From an uncultured Saprospiraceae bacterium (GTDB taxonomy: Bacteria > Bacteroidota > Bacteroidia > Chitinophagales > Saprospiraceae): a stretch of DNA of 64,000 nucleotides. Position 1 is the stretch's first letter. Every line of letters starts with the position of its first letter. The DNA lies in assembly GCA_937969415.1 (NCBI GenBank), contig CALBWK010000063.1, positions 1 through 64,000 of the forward strand, given 5' to 3'. The notes beneath the pieces are model-generated. The model searched no databases and was not told where the DNA came from. It saw only the letters and a list, made by a program, of their open reading frames with translations. The position numbers were made by a program, and so were the translations under genes. This document shows, in pieces, positions 25,878 to 35,400 of this stretch.

Positions 25878-26690
25878 CTAAGTTAATTCAGTAACACGTC
25901 TTATCGACCTAAGTGTACTGAGGTACCGCTTAGATTGCGTATCAAAGATACCTTGTTGGTCTAGGACATCAATCCTGACTCGTCCATGTACGTGGACAAT
26001 CTGAGATTCTCCTATTATTATACCGACTTTATTGATCAGGCCACCTTGATCAAAAAAAGCCAAATCACCTATCTGTGCCTGCGAATGGAACCCGATATCT
26101 GCACCTATTTTAGATTGCTCCAAGGCTGTCCTCGGTAAGTTGAGCCCGATCATCTTGTAAATGACCTGAACAAGTCCTTCCCCATCGACACCTAAAATAG
26201 ACCGTCCTCCATATAAATAGGGGCTATGCAAATAGCGCTTTGCAATATTTATAAGGAGTTTTTGAGAATTTCGGGATTGATCTAGATGTACTATCTGACC
26301 GTGATACTGATACAGCCCAAAGGCCAGTCTAACGTTTATGCCGTCACAGTCATATAGATTAGAACCTATGCAGATAGGAAAAGTCGCATTTTCTGAGTTC
26401 AATCCCGCCAAATGATCAAGAGCGAAAGATCTCGATTCTACTTTATGTTTGGCCAATTCCTTTTCACGGATGACTCTAAATTGTCTAGGATCAACCCAAC
26501 CTATTGTACCATCCCAACTACATTTTATCTTGTACCAATTCTTTTTCTTAGAGACGATTTCGATTTGTTCACCGAATAAGACTTGAGACACCATACAAGA
26601 CTTGTGATCAGCTACTTGCCGCACAGCAGCAATACTGACCTTACATACACCAATATTGCTCAATTTAGGTCTGCCTCCTTTTCTAGTCAT
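25878..26690 (-). CDS. SH3 plus NlpC/P60-fold protein lacking catalytic Cys and His
   Basis: 270 residues. A bacterial SH3 domain lies at about 17-75 (VLFGEQIEIVSKKKNWYKIK, GWVDPRQF). A linker precedes an NlpC/P60 fold at about 140-262: YLHSPYLYGGRSILGVDGEG, LNLPRTALEQSKIGADIG, IGDLAFFDQGG and IVHVHGRVRID. The canonical DCSG nucleophile motif is here D169-G-E-G, and the HVGI histidine is K221; the third residue H233 remains. The frame is intact. It should be unable to hydrolyse peptidoglycan by the usual mechanism and may bind rather than cut the wall. No signal peptide is seen. Confidence 0.85.
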   Translation of the reverse strand: MTRKGGRPKLSNIGVCKVSIAAVRQVADHKSCMVSQVLFGEQIEIVSKKKNWYKIKCSWDGTIGWVDPRQFRVIREKELAKHKVESRSFALDHLAGLNSENATFPICIGSNLYDCDGINVRLAFGLYQYHGQIVHLDQSRNSQKLLINIAKRYLHSPYLYGGRSILGVDGEGLVQVIYKMIGLNLPRTALEQSKIGADIGFHSQAQIGDLAFFDQGGLINKVGIIIGESQIVHVHGRVRIDVLDQQGIFDTQSKRYLSTLRSIRRVTELT

Positions 26691-26763
26691 CAGCTGTCAA
26701 AGTTAGCAATCTAGGCTACTCTGTATATATGTATAGAACCATTAATGTAAGAGACAGATATTG

Positions 26764-26771
26764 TAAATTTG
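26764..26771 (+). promoter_or_regulatory. Candidate -7 element abutting the PorP/SprF start
   Basis: TAAATTTG matches TAnnTTTG and ends only 4 bases before ATG 26776. No TTG lies 19-21 bases upstream. If used, the transcript would be nearly leaderless. Confidence 0.35.
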
Positions 26772-26775
26772 TGGT

Positions 26776-27828
26776 ATGAATATCAAACAGTTAGGATTAT
26801 TACTTTGTGTATGCCATTGTCTTATCCTTTCAGCTCAAGACGAGCATTTCTCTCAATTCTATGCGATCCCTATGCATATGAATCCTGCACTAACAGGAGC
26901 ATATGAAGGTACGTACAGAATGAACCTAGTTTATAGATCTCAATGGGGCAACACTTTCAATACACCATATCGAACCATAGCTGCAGGAGGTGACACCAGG
27001 ATTCCCGTTAAGATACAAAAGAGATCTACTGGAGACCATATTGGTATAGGACTCTTCTTTATTAATGATGAAGTTTCTGAGTTCCAAGCTTCCGCAAACA
27101 AACTTTCTGCTTATGGTGCATACCATAAAAAACTAGGAAAAACCAACACCTCCTTTATTGGAGCTGGGATAAAACTCGGTATAATTCAAAGAAATATAAA
27201 CTATGGGAATCTGACTTTTCAAGATCAGTTTAACCAAGTGGATGGCTTCGACTTACCTAGTAGCGAACTCTTTCCTCCTAATAATTTCGGAAGAGTAGAC
27301 ATATCTACAGGTATCAATTACTCGATTCAGTTACCTAAGTCGACATACTATCTTGGGGTTGGCTATCACCATATTACCAATCCGACCTTCTCGTTTTTCA
27401 ATCAGCTAGATCCTCCCCCATCAGATGCAGACGTCTCTCAAGTCTTGGAGTCAAAGCTAAGTGTTCATTTAAGCATAGATAAGAAAATCAATTATGATTG
27501 GATACTCCAACCTAGACTTGTCTATCAGACCCAAGGCATACATAATCAAATAGACTTAGGTACTAACCTAGAATATATTTTTGAGACAAGGAATTCTGCA
27601 ATAGTCTTTGGCTTATGGGCAACCGGAATATCAGACTTGGATGGTTTTCATTTGGAGAATCTTACACCACTTGTTGGTCTACGTCAAAAGCAATTTATAC
27701 TAGGTCTCTCTTATGATATCCATCTGCGAGATACTTTTGATTCTATTTTCGGCTATAACACATTTGAGCTGTCATTACGTTTTAGTGGTGTTCATGAAAA
27801 CAGCAATGGCTTTTGTCCAACATTCTAA
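26776..27828 (+). CDS. PorP/SprF family type IX secretion membrane protein
   Basis: 350 residues. Signal peptide 1-20 (ends LILSAQ). The family start DEHFSQFYAIPMHMNPALTG is followed by beta-strand repeats through the whole length (IGIGLFFINDE, YHKKLGKTNTSFIGAGIKLG, FRFSGV-type end). PorP/SprF proteins are outer-membrane barrels tied to T9SS and gliding; many genomes carry several paralogues, each linked to particular secreted proteins. The TlpA-like lipoprotein gene begins 11 bases after the stop, and an SDR follows that. Confidence 0.9.
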   Translation: MNIKQLGLLLCVCHCLILSAQDEHFSQFYAIPMHMNPALTGAYEGTYRMNLVYRSQWGNTFNTPYRTIAAGGDTRIPVKIQKRSTGDHIGIGLFFINDEVSEFQASANKLSAYGAYHKKLGKTNTSFIGAGIKLGIIQRNINYGNLTFQDQFNQVDGFDLPSSELFPPNNFGRVDISTGINYSIQLPKSTYYLGVGYHHITNPTFSFFNQLDPPPSDADVSQVLESKLSVHLSIDKKINYDWILQPRLVYQTQGIHNQIDLGTNLEYIFETRNSAIVFGLWATGISDLDGFHLENLTPLVGLRQKQFILGLSYDIHLRDTFDSIFGYNTFELSLRFSGVHENSNGFCPTF

Positions 27829-27839
27829 AACAATCTGCA

Positions 27840-29132
27840 GTGAAAAATATTTGGTTCTTTCCCATTCTTCTTTTGTCGTTTCTACTTTCGGCTTGCCTAG
27901 AAGCGCCTAACAATTATACCCATCTACCTCCAGGCAAATGGAGAGGGATATTGAAACTTACAGATCCAGAACAATCTGAAAATATTGCGCAACTAGGTGA
28001 GGACCAAAAGATTAAAGACTACTTTGAGTTACCCTTCAATTTGTTTGTCGAATATCAAGGAGAAGAGATGAAAGTCTATCTTCTGAATGGTCCTGAAAAA
28101 ATAGAGATAGAACAAGTCCATCTTGGCAGAGATGCCAGCACAGCTAAGGACACTTTGATGATGCGTATGACAGCATTTGACACCTATATGGACGGATTTT
28201 ATGAAGAGAATACAATAGAGGGTTATTGGGTTGTCAACTACAAGACCGGCTATCGAATTCCTTACATCATAAATTTTGGAGAAGAACATCGATTTACGAA
28301 AAATCCTGTAGAGAATACTGCAGACTTTTCAGGAGATTGGAAAATGGTTTTTGATTACGAAAACGATCCTTACACAGGCATCGGCGAATTTTCACAAAAC
28401 AAGAATCAACTCAATGGCACAATAAGAACCGAAACTGGTGATTATAGGTATCTCCAAGGCAATGCCTATGAGGATAAACTACGACTGAGTGTATTTGATG
28501 GCGCCCACGCATTTTTATTTTCTGGGACACTAGATCAAGATACTATCTATGGAGAATTTAGAAGCGGCAAGCATTACAAAACTAAGTGGTATGCCACGAA
28601 AGATGTCAGCTTTCAACTAGCCAACCCTAATGAAATGACGGCGGCTACGACACAAGCGCCTATAGACTTCAATTACAAAAATTCTGATGGATCAAATTTT
28701 TCACTAAGTAGCCTACCTAGTGACAAATTGACTATTGTCAACATTATGGGCACTTGGTGTCCCAACTGCAAAGATGAAATCAATTACTTAAAGGAGTTAG
28801 AGGCTTCAGGCAAATATGACTTATCTATAGTCAGTCTCGCTTTTGAGAGATATAAGAATGAAAGTAAGGCTTTAGAAAAACTTAGCAATTACAAGTCTGC
28901 TATGGATATGAATTGGCCAATAGTTTTGGGTGGCTATGCCGATAAGAAAGCTAACTCGGAGCAGCTAGAATTCATAGACAAACTATACTCCTACCCTACT
29001 ATGTTAGTTCTAGATGGCAACAAAATCATACGACACATACACACAGGGTTTTCTGGGCCAGCTACTTCAAAGTATGCAGCATTTAAGTCAGAAATGAACG
29101 ACTTGCTTACCACATTAAATAAGGAATTATAA
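27840..29132 (+). CDS. Lipoprotein with C-terminal thioredoxin-like (TlpA/AhpC-TSA) domain
   Basis: 430 residues from GTG 27840. The signal ends in LLSAC (lipobox), giving an envelope lipoprotein. The middle (about 25-280) is a beta-rich region without a family I can name. From about 285 a redoxin fold appears with the CxxC active site TWCPNCKDEI, the cis-Pro YSYPTMLVLDGNK and a C-terminal helix. It probably reduces disulfides in the periplasm. GTG 27840 is preferred over TTG 27813, which would overlap porP and add residues before the signal. It overlaps the SDR start by one base (TAATG). Confidence 0.85.
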   Translation: MKNIWFFPILLLSFLLSACLEAPNNYTHLPPGKWRGILKLTDPEQSENIAQLGEDQKIKDYFELPFNLFVEYQGEEMKVYLLNGPEKIEIEQVHLGRDASTAKDTLMMRMTAFDTYMDGFYEENTIEGYWVVNYKTGYRIPYIINFGEEHRFTKNPVENTADFSGDWKMVFDYENDPYTGIGEFSQNKNQLNGTIRTETGDYRYLQGNAYEDKLRLSVFDGAHAFLFSGTLDQDTIYGEFRSGKHYKTKWYATKDVSFQLANPNEMTAATTQAPIDFNYKNSDGSNFSLSSLPSDKLTIVNIMGTWCPNCKDEINYLKELEASGKYDLSIVSLAFERYKNESKALEKLSNYKSAMDMNWPIVLGGYADKKANSEQLEFIDKLYSYPTMLVLDGNKIIRHIHTGFSGPATSKYAAFKSEMNDLLTTLNKEL

Positions 29133-29902
29133 TGAAAGCAAAGACCGTACTCATTACAGGGGCTACCTCAGGAATCGGCAAAGCAACAGCCAAGAAGTTT
29201 GCCAAAGCTGGTCACAATCTGATCATCACAGGAAGAAGGAAAGAAAAACTGACACAGTACGCAGAGAAGTTAGCTTCAAAATATGTGGTCAAAGTCTTAC
29301 CATTGGCCTTTGACCTAAGAAGCTTATCTGAGGTAAAAAAAGCCATAAAATCCATAGGTAAGCCATGGAGTAGAGTTGATTTACTCATTAATAATGCGGG
29401 CTTGGCTAAGGGCTTTGATCCTATTCATGAAGGACGTATAGAGGATTGGGAATTAATGATAGATACCAATCTAAAAGGCTTGCTCTATATGACACGTATG
29501 ATCGCACCCAAAATGGTAAAAGCCAAGTCGGGCCACATAATCAATGTAGCCTCTACAGCTGGGAAGGAAGTCTATCCTAACGGCAATGTCTATTGTGCTT
29601 CTAAGCACGCCGTCGATGCACTGACAAAGGCTATGCGTATAGATCTACATAAATATGGCATTCGTGTCGGGCAAGTTGCGCCTGGACATGTAGAGTCAAC
29701 TGAATTTGCTCTTGTGAGATTTGATGGGGATGAAGATAGATCAAAGATCTATGATGACTTTGTACCTACAAATTCTAAAGACATAGCCAATGTTATATAT
29801 TTCATGGCGAGTCAGCCTTCTCATGTCAATATTCAGGACATCCTAGTAATGGGCACCCAACAAGCAAATAGTCTATTTATAGATCGCTCAGGTAGAAAGT
29901 AG
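29132..29902 (+). CDS. Short-chain dehydrogenase/reductase
   Basis: 256 residues of classical SDR fold: TGATSGIGKATA at 8-19 (NADP-binding), NNAGLAKGF at about 87-95, active-site INVAS..., YCASKHAV (Tyr/Lys) at about 148-155, then VAPGHVEST. The arrangement resembles the YdfG 3-hydroxy-acid/serine dehydrogenase branch, but the substrate is not certain. It is coupled by a TAATG overlap to the thioredoxin-like lipoprotein gene and converges on the thioesterase gene. Confidence 0.9.
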   Translation: MKAKTVLITGATSGIGKATAKKFAKAGHNLIITGRRKEKLTQYAEKLASKYVVKVLPLAFDLRSLSEVKKAIKSIGKPWSRVDLLINNAGLAKGFDPIHEGRIEDWELMIDTNLKGLLYMTRMIAPKMVKAKSGHIINVASTAGKEVYPNGNVYCASKHAVDALTKAMRIDLHKYGIRVGQVAPGHVESTEFALVRFDGDEDRSKIYDDFVPTNSKDIANVIYFMASQPSHVNIQDILVMGTQQANSLFIDRSGRK

Positions 29903-29904
29903 TA

Positions 29905-30435
29905 TTATAACTTATCAAAAAAGGCTCGCAAGTCTGTAGCATCTTTAGGTTGCATACGACCTCCCAAAATCAATCGCAGCTCTCGTCTTCTGAGTGCACT
30001 CGCGAATAATCGTTTTTCTTCTTCTGTCTCAGGTTTTAATGGAGGAACTTGTTGTGGCTTTCGTGTCTCATCACTTAAGGCGACAAACGTCATATAGGCG
30101 TGATTAGACTTCTTCCTATTCTTACCTTTGATATTGGATACATGTACTTCTAGATAAACCTCTACGGAAGTATTAAAAGCTCTCGTGACAGTTGAGGTTA
30201 AAGTAATCACATCTCCAACTTTAATGGGTGCAGAAAATGAAATATGATCCACAGAAGCCGTCACCACATGTGCCTCACAATGCTTGCCAGCACAGACACC
30301 ACCAGCTATATCCATCCATCGCATCAGATTACCTCCCATCAAATTACCCAAAGGGTTGGCATCATTAGGCATAATCATTTCAGTCATAATGGTCCTGCTA
30401 TGCTCTACACTTTTTTCTTGATTCATATTACTCAT
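29905..30435 (-). CDS. Acyl-CoA thioesterase (hotdog fold)
   Basis: 176 residues: MIMPNDANPLGNLMGGNLMR, WMDIAGGVCAGKHCEAHVVT, SVDHISFSAPIKVGDVITL and YMTFVALSDETRKP. These are the BFIT/YciA-type acyl-CoA thioesterase motifs, in which an Asp of the N(P)LGN...GG...MD segment acts in hydrolysis. It probably cleaves medium to long acyl-CoA in the cytoplasm. The start overlaps the 3' end of lipB by 8 bases, so both are on one transcript. Confidence 0.9.
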   Translation of the reverse strand: MSNMNQEKSVEHSRTIMTEMIMPNDANPLGNLMGGNLMRWMDIAGGVCAGKHCEAHVVTASVDHISFSAPIKVGDVITLTSTVTRAFNTSVEVYLEVHVSNIKGKNRKKSNHAYMTFVALSDETRKPQQVPPLKPETEEEKRLFASALRRRELRLILGGRMQPKDATDLRAFFDKL

Positions 30436-31162
30436 TAACTATTTTCAGTTTAAAAACTTGCTTAAGCTTATCCAATAAAATAGGCCTTACTTCACCTATG
30501 GTAATCTGTTGACCCATTTCCTTTGACAATGAGGTCACAGATTTATCATTATCTGCAATACCACAGGGAATGATGTTATCAAAATGAGAAAGATCAGAAC
30601 ATATATTGAGACCAAACCCATGCAGACTAACCCATCGACTGAGGTGTACACCTATTGCGCAGATTTTTCTCATTCCCGCCGCATCTCTAATCCAGACCCC
30701 AGTATAACCAGTGACACGTACTGGGTCTAGTCCAAAATCTCTGAGAGTTAGGATAATTGCCAGCTCTACATTACTCACATATTTGTGGATATCTCTGTAC
30801 AACAACTCTAAATCAAAAATGAGATAGCCTGTAATCTGACCAGGTCCATGATAGGTGATATCACCTCCTCTATTGATATCAAATAATTCGAATCCAGCTT
30901 CTTGCAAGTGGGATTCAGACTTGATTATATTTTGCCTTTTGGCACTAGTGCCCAGCGTGTAGACAGGTAAATGTTCGCACAGGACAACATGATTTAAGAT
31001 GGATGACTTACTTTTGTTATAATTTCGTGTGGTGCTTTTCTGACGCTTCAACTGATTATGAAGTGTCATCTGCAGGTCCCATACATCTTGATAGGTGACA
31101 TTAGATATCTGATGTATCTGTGTATTAATAAAACTTTTAGTGCTTTCTTGTTTCAATTGCAT
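30428..31162 (-). CDS. lipB: Octanoyl-(acyl carrier protein):protein octanoyltransferase LipB
   Basis: 244 residues with LipB signatures: CEHLPVYTLGTSAKRQNI, RGGDITYHGPGQITGYLIFD, the lysine region RKICAIGVHLSRW and the catalytic-Cys loop IIPCGIADND. It moves octanoyl from ACP to lipoyl domains of dehydrogenase complexes; no lipA is in the window. The N-terminus is about 30 residues longer than the E. coli form. The ATG at 31162 lies directly against the ATG at 31163 of the divergent thioredoxin-dockerin gene. Confidence 0.95.
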   Translation of the reverse strand: MQLKQESTKSFINTQIHQISNVTYQDVWDLQMTLHNQLKRQKSTTRNYNKSKSSILNHVVLCEHLPVYTLGTSAKRQNIIKSESHLQEAGFELFDINRGGDITYHGPGQITGYLIFDLELLYRDIHKYVSNVELAIILTLRDFGLDPVRVTGYTGVWIRDAAGMRKICAIGVHLSRWVSLHGFGLNICSDLSHFDNIIPCGIADNDKSVTSLSKEMGQQITIGEVRPILLDKLKQVFKLKIVNE

Positions 31163-31165
31163 ATG

Positions 31166-32188
31166 ATGAAAACAGTAATCCTTTTTCTTTCGATTTTCGG
31201 TTTCTCTGGCGTTCTCATTTCACAAAATACTGTTCCAGATTTCACTGTTACTGATTCAGATGGAGTCGAACACTCTCTCTATGAGGATTACTTAGACAAA
31301 GGTATCACAGTTGGCATTAAATTGTTTTTTGTCAATTGTCCCCCCTGCAACGTTGATGCTCCGAAAGTGCAGACTCTCTATGAAGAATTAGGTGGAGGCC
31401 AAGCAGACGTCCAATTATTCGAACTAACAACTAGTAGTGATAACAATGCAGCAGTCAACGGCTATAAAGCTATGCACGGCCTTACTTTTCCAAGTATTAG
31501 TACAGATGGAGGTGCCTCTCAAGTTATCCAACCGTATATAAATGGAGAGTTTGGAGCTTTTTTCGGAACTCCAGGATATTTCGTTATCGCACCAGATGGA
31601 ACTGCAACCGCAACAGGTGGCGGATCTAGTTCACGTATTCCCAATTTTGATGCAGGTATTAGAGCAACTGGGGCTACAGGAGTAGTAACACAAGAGCCTG
31701 ATCCAGCGATAATTAATTTAACGATAGAAGATGCTTTTGGGTCTTCCATTCAAGATGTTGAGATTCAGCTGATTTCAGCTTCAAACCCCAATCTGGCTTA
31801 CGATGTAGATTTAGATAATCAACAGATTGTTATACAAGATTTAAATCAACAGTTTCCAGGGATAAATGATCCAATTCTTAGAATATCCAAGTCTGATGAC
31901 ATCAGAGGCAAACTTACTCCTTTGGATATTTTACTCATCCGAAAACATATATTAGGTCTCATTCCTCTTACGGATGAGGCATTGTTGATGGCTGCAGATA
32001 CAAATGGAGATGGAAATGTAAATCCTCTAGATATGCTGGTCCTACAAAAGGTGATTTTAGGTGTTTTTAGCGAGTTCCCAATACCAAGTCACCGTTTTAT
32101 TCCTAATGAATTTCCAATCCAAGTGACGCCTGGTTTGCAAGATATTGAGATAAAGGCTTCAAAAACTGGTGATCTAAACGGTTTTTAG
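31166..32188 (+). CDS. Secreted thioredoxin-like protein with dockerin-type repeats
   Basis: 340 residues from ATG 31166 (an ATG also stands at 31163). Signal peptide 1-19 (ends GVLISQ). A redoxin fold spans about 20-165: VPDFTVTDSDGVEHSLYEDY, active site FVNCPPCN, TPGYFVIAPDG. A linker domain spans about 170-245. A dockerin type I pair follows: DIRGKLTPLDILLIRKHILG and DTNGDGNVNPLDMLVLQKVI, calcium-binding loops of EF-hand kind. The protein stops at KTGDLNGF, where similar Bacteroidota proteins usually continue into a sorting domain, so no T9SS tail is present. The start abuts lipB. Confidence 0.82.
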   Translation: MKTVILFLSIFGFSGVLISQNTVPDFTVTDSDGVEHSLYEDYLDKGITVGIKLFFVNCPPCNVDAPKVQTLYEELGGGQADVQLFELTTSSDNNAAVNGYKAMHGLTFPSISTDGGASQVIQPYINGEFGAFFGTPGYFVIAPDGTATATGGGSSSRIPNFDAGIRATGATGVVTQEPDPAIINLTIEDAFGSSIQDVEIQLISASNPNLAYDVDLDNQQIVIQDLNQQFPGINDPILRISKSDDIRGKLTPLDILLIRKHILGLIPLTDEALLMAADTNGDGNVNPLDMLVLQKVILGVFSEFPIPSHRFIPNEFPIQVTPGLQDIEIKASKTGDLNGF

Positions 32189-32480
32189 TCTCTTTAACCT
32201 TTCAATTCCAAGTATTTCGGCTTTAATATTGATGTTATTGGTATGAAAGCCTAACTTCGCATTAAGATTTTTTGTAATGTATAAGTTACAGATAATCATC
32301 CATTCACGAACAGTAGTTAGAATTAAGGCTATAGTTTAATGCTTCGCCCAAGTCTTTGAAAGATTTAACATTTAATTCAGAGACCTGTAGAAGCGTTTTT
32401 CCATTAACAGACGTATCTCCTATGGAAACCGACGCTGAGCCCCTATCATTTTAATAACAAACAAGTTTTTCAAAATTTCT
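32189..32480. other. 292-base intergenic region ahead of the adhesin gene
   Basis: AT-rich and no gene seen in any frame. I looked for a missing sorting domain of the upstream protein in the other two frames and found none. No clear promoter motif is visible for the adhesin, although one must lie here unless it is co-transcribed with the preceding gene. Confidence 0.4.
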
Positions 32481-35400
32481 ATGATGAAAATTTTCACATC
32501 TAGTGTATTGGTAGTGTTTATGAGTTTATTCATAACTATTGGCAATCTTTACAGTTTTGGACATAATGATAATTTCTGCTTTGATGCAGATGTAGCGGAA
32601 GCTCAGATGGACTTTGAGGCCATGTGTCTTACTGCTCCTTTCATTATGTGTCCATCTACTTATTTGGGTTGTCCGAATGATACTACCAACCCGGCGACAA
32701 CAGGCCAGGCAACTGCGACACCTGGAGATCCTAACTGTCCTCAACCTTCTCTAACTTTCACTGATGTCATTGTCACCAATACACCGTGCCTGAGAGTGAT
32801 TCATAGAACATGGGAAGCGGGATATACCGGTGCCGCTAACATAAAACTACATTCATCTTGCCAACAGACACTATTCTTGGAGGATACAACAGCCCCTGTT
32901 ATATCAAATTGTCCAAGCGATATGAATATTAATCTTCAAAATAACTGTGCAGGCATTGCTACATGGCCTATACCTACTGCGGCTGACGACTGTGGTATAC
33001 AATCTTTTACAACTACACACTTTAGTGGAACAGGTTTCCCAACTGGAACGACAACTGTAACCTACACAGCGACTGATAATTGTGGATTCCAATCTGTATG
33101 TTCATTTAATGTTACAGTATCAGGTTCTTGTTGTACGGGGCCTACGATTACTTGCCCAGGAAACTATGTAGCATGTGGAGGTTCTACAGTACCTAGTGTA
33201 ACAGGCGTAGCTACCGGCACTAATGCTGACCCAGCATCTTGCGGAGTTGTCAATGTACTATTTACTGACGTAGTTAACTCAACTAGTACTTGTGGTACAT
33301 CTATAACAAGAACATGGGTCGCAAGTGACGGGACTGCTTCTGCTAGTTGTGTTCAAACAATAAACACTGCAGATAACAACATTCCTGTCATATCTAATTT
33401 CCCTTCAGATATGACTTTTACTGGAAATGGAACTAACTGTTCTGTACCTGTAACTTGGTCAGAGCCTACAGCTACAGATAATTGTGGTATAGCTTCTTTT
33501 TCTTCAAACTTGCAAAGTGGAAATGTATTCAGTCAAGGTTCTACACTAGTAACATATACAGCAGTAGACAATTGTGGTAATCAAACGACTGCAGCATTTC
33601 AAGTGACAGTTAATTGCACACAACCTTGTAACACAAATCCTACTATAAACTGTCCAAGCACATATACAGCTTGTCCAGGATCTGGAGTGCCATCGCTACT
33701 AATATCAGGTACAGCTACTGCTACAACTACAGGAGGATGTACGGGTACACCAATTATTACACATACTGATGTAATCAATGGAACAGGAGGCGGAACTTGT
33801 GCAGGTTCGCAACAAATCCTAAGAACTTTCACCGCAACAGACCCTAGTAATTCTTCTTTGAGTTCTAGTTGCTCTCAAGCGATAAACTTACTTGATACAC
33901 AAGCACCTACTATAAGTGGGATGCCTAGCAATATGACAATAAATGGAAATGGTGCAGGTTGTGCAGTACCAGTAACTTGGACAGTACCTACGGCTACTGA
34001 CAATTGTGGATTGGCTTCATTGACATCCAATTTTTCTCCAGGCAACGTCTTTTCATCTGGCTCTACATTGGTAACATATACAGCAGTTGATAACTGTGGA
34101 AATGTTAATACACTTTCATTTACAATAACCGTAAACTGTATTAACCTTACTTGTAATACACCGCCATCTATCTCTTGTCCTAGTACTTATAGTGCTTGCC
34201 CGACAGGTAGTGTTCCAGGGCCGAATGTAACCGGATCTGCAACATCAATAGCAACAGGTGCTAATTGTGGTACTGCAACGATTACTTATAACGATATAAT
34301 TTCAGGATCAGGATCTTGTGCAGCATCAATGGTTGTACAGAGAACGTGGACAGCAACAGAGCCTAGCTCAGGATTAACTGCCTCATGTGTACAGATGTTG
34401 AACCTAGTTGACAATACAAATCCTTTTTTCCAAAATTTCTGTCCTAGTCCAATTACACTCTCAGGAACAGGAGCTAACTGTTCAGCAGTTGCTGTATGGA
34501 CTGCACCGACTGCTGCTGACAACTGTTCTGCAGTATCGATAAGCAGTACACACAATAGTGGTTCTAGTTTCGGACAAGGATCGACTCTAGTCACTTATAC
34601 AGCTACAGACAACTGCGGTAATAGCAGCACTTGTGCATTTAATGTAACAATCAATTGTGCTACTTGTAACACCAATCCTGTTATCTCTTGTCCGTCAAGT
34701 GTAACAGCCTGTATCGGTTCTAGCTCAAGTCCTAGTTTGACAGGAACAGCAACTGCGAGTGCTGGTGCTCATTGCCCTACACCTTCTGTAACTTTCTCAG
34801 ATTCGACAATTGGATCTGGTAGTTGTGGAGGATCAGTTATAACTAGAACATGGACAGCCTCATATGCAGGTGTGAATGGATTCTCGGCATCATGTGTACA
34901 AAGTATCAACTTAATAGATCAGACAAATCCTGTAATTACAGGATGCCCTTCTAATCTTACAGTTTCTAGTAATACAACACCTGTAACTTGGGTAGCACCA
35001 ACTGCAACTGATAATTGCAGTGTACCTACTTTAAGTACGACGCATAATTCAGGTTCGACATTCCCTCAAGGAACTACAACTGTTACATATACGGCTAACG
35101 ATGGCTGTGGTAACATCGCAACATGTTCTTTCAATGTGACGGTCGTGTTACCTCAAGGTGGTTTCGCATCATGTCCTAATGACATAGTTATAGATTGTAA
35201 TACAACAGGTGGATCAGTTGCGACTTGGTCAACACCTACATACAATGGGGCTTGTAGTTCTTGTGACGGAGGTCAATACATAGCAGGATTCATTTATATG
35301 GGTTCATTCAATGGCAGCCAGTACTACTGTTCTCTCAGCCCTGCGACTTTCCCAAGTGCAAAGTCAATTGCATCAAGTCACGGAGGATATCTTGCAGATA

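Noticed and set aside
32189-32480. Frameshifted sorting tail of the thioredoxin-dockerin gene
   Set aside because: The two other frames after 32188 show no sorting-domain pattern.
32643-35147. CRISPR or satellite array in the adhesin gene
   Set aside because: The period is about 160 codons, in frame, with diverged sequence; these are protein domain repeats.
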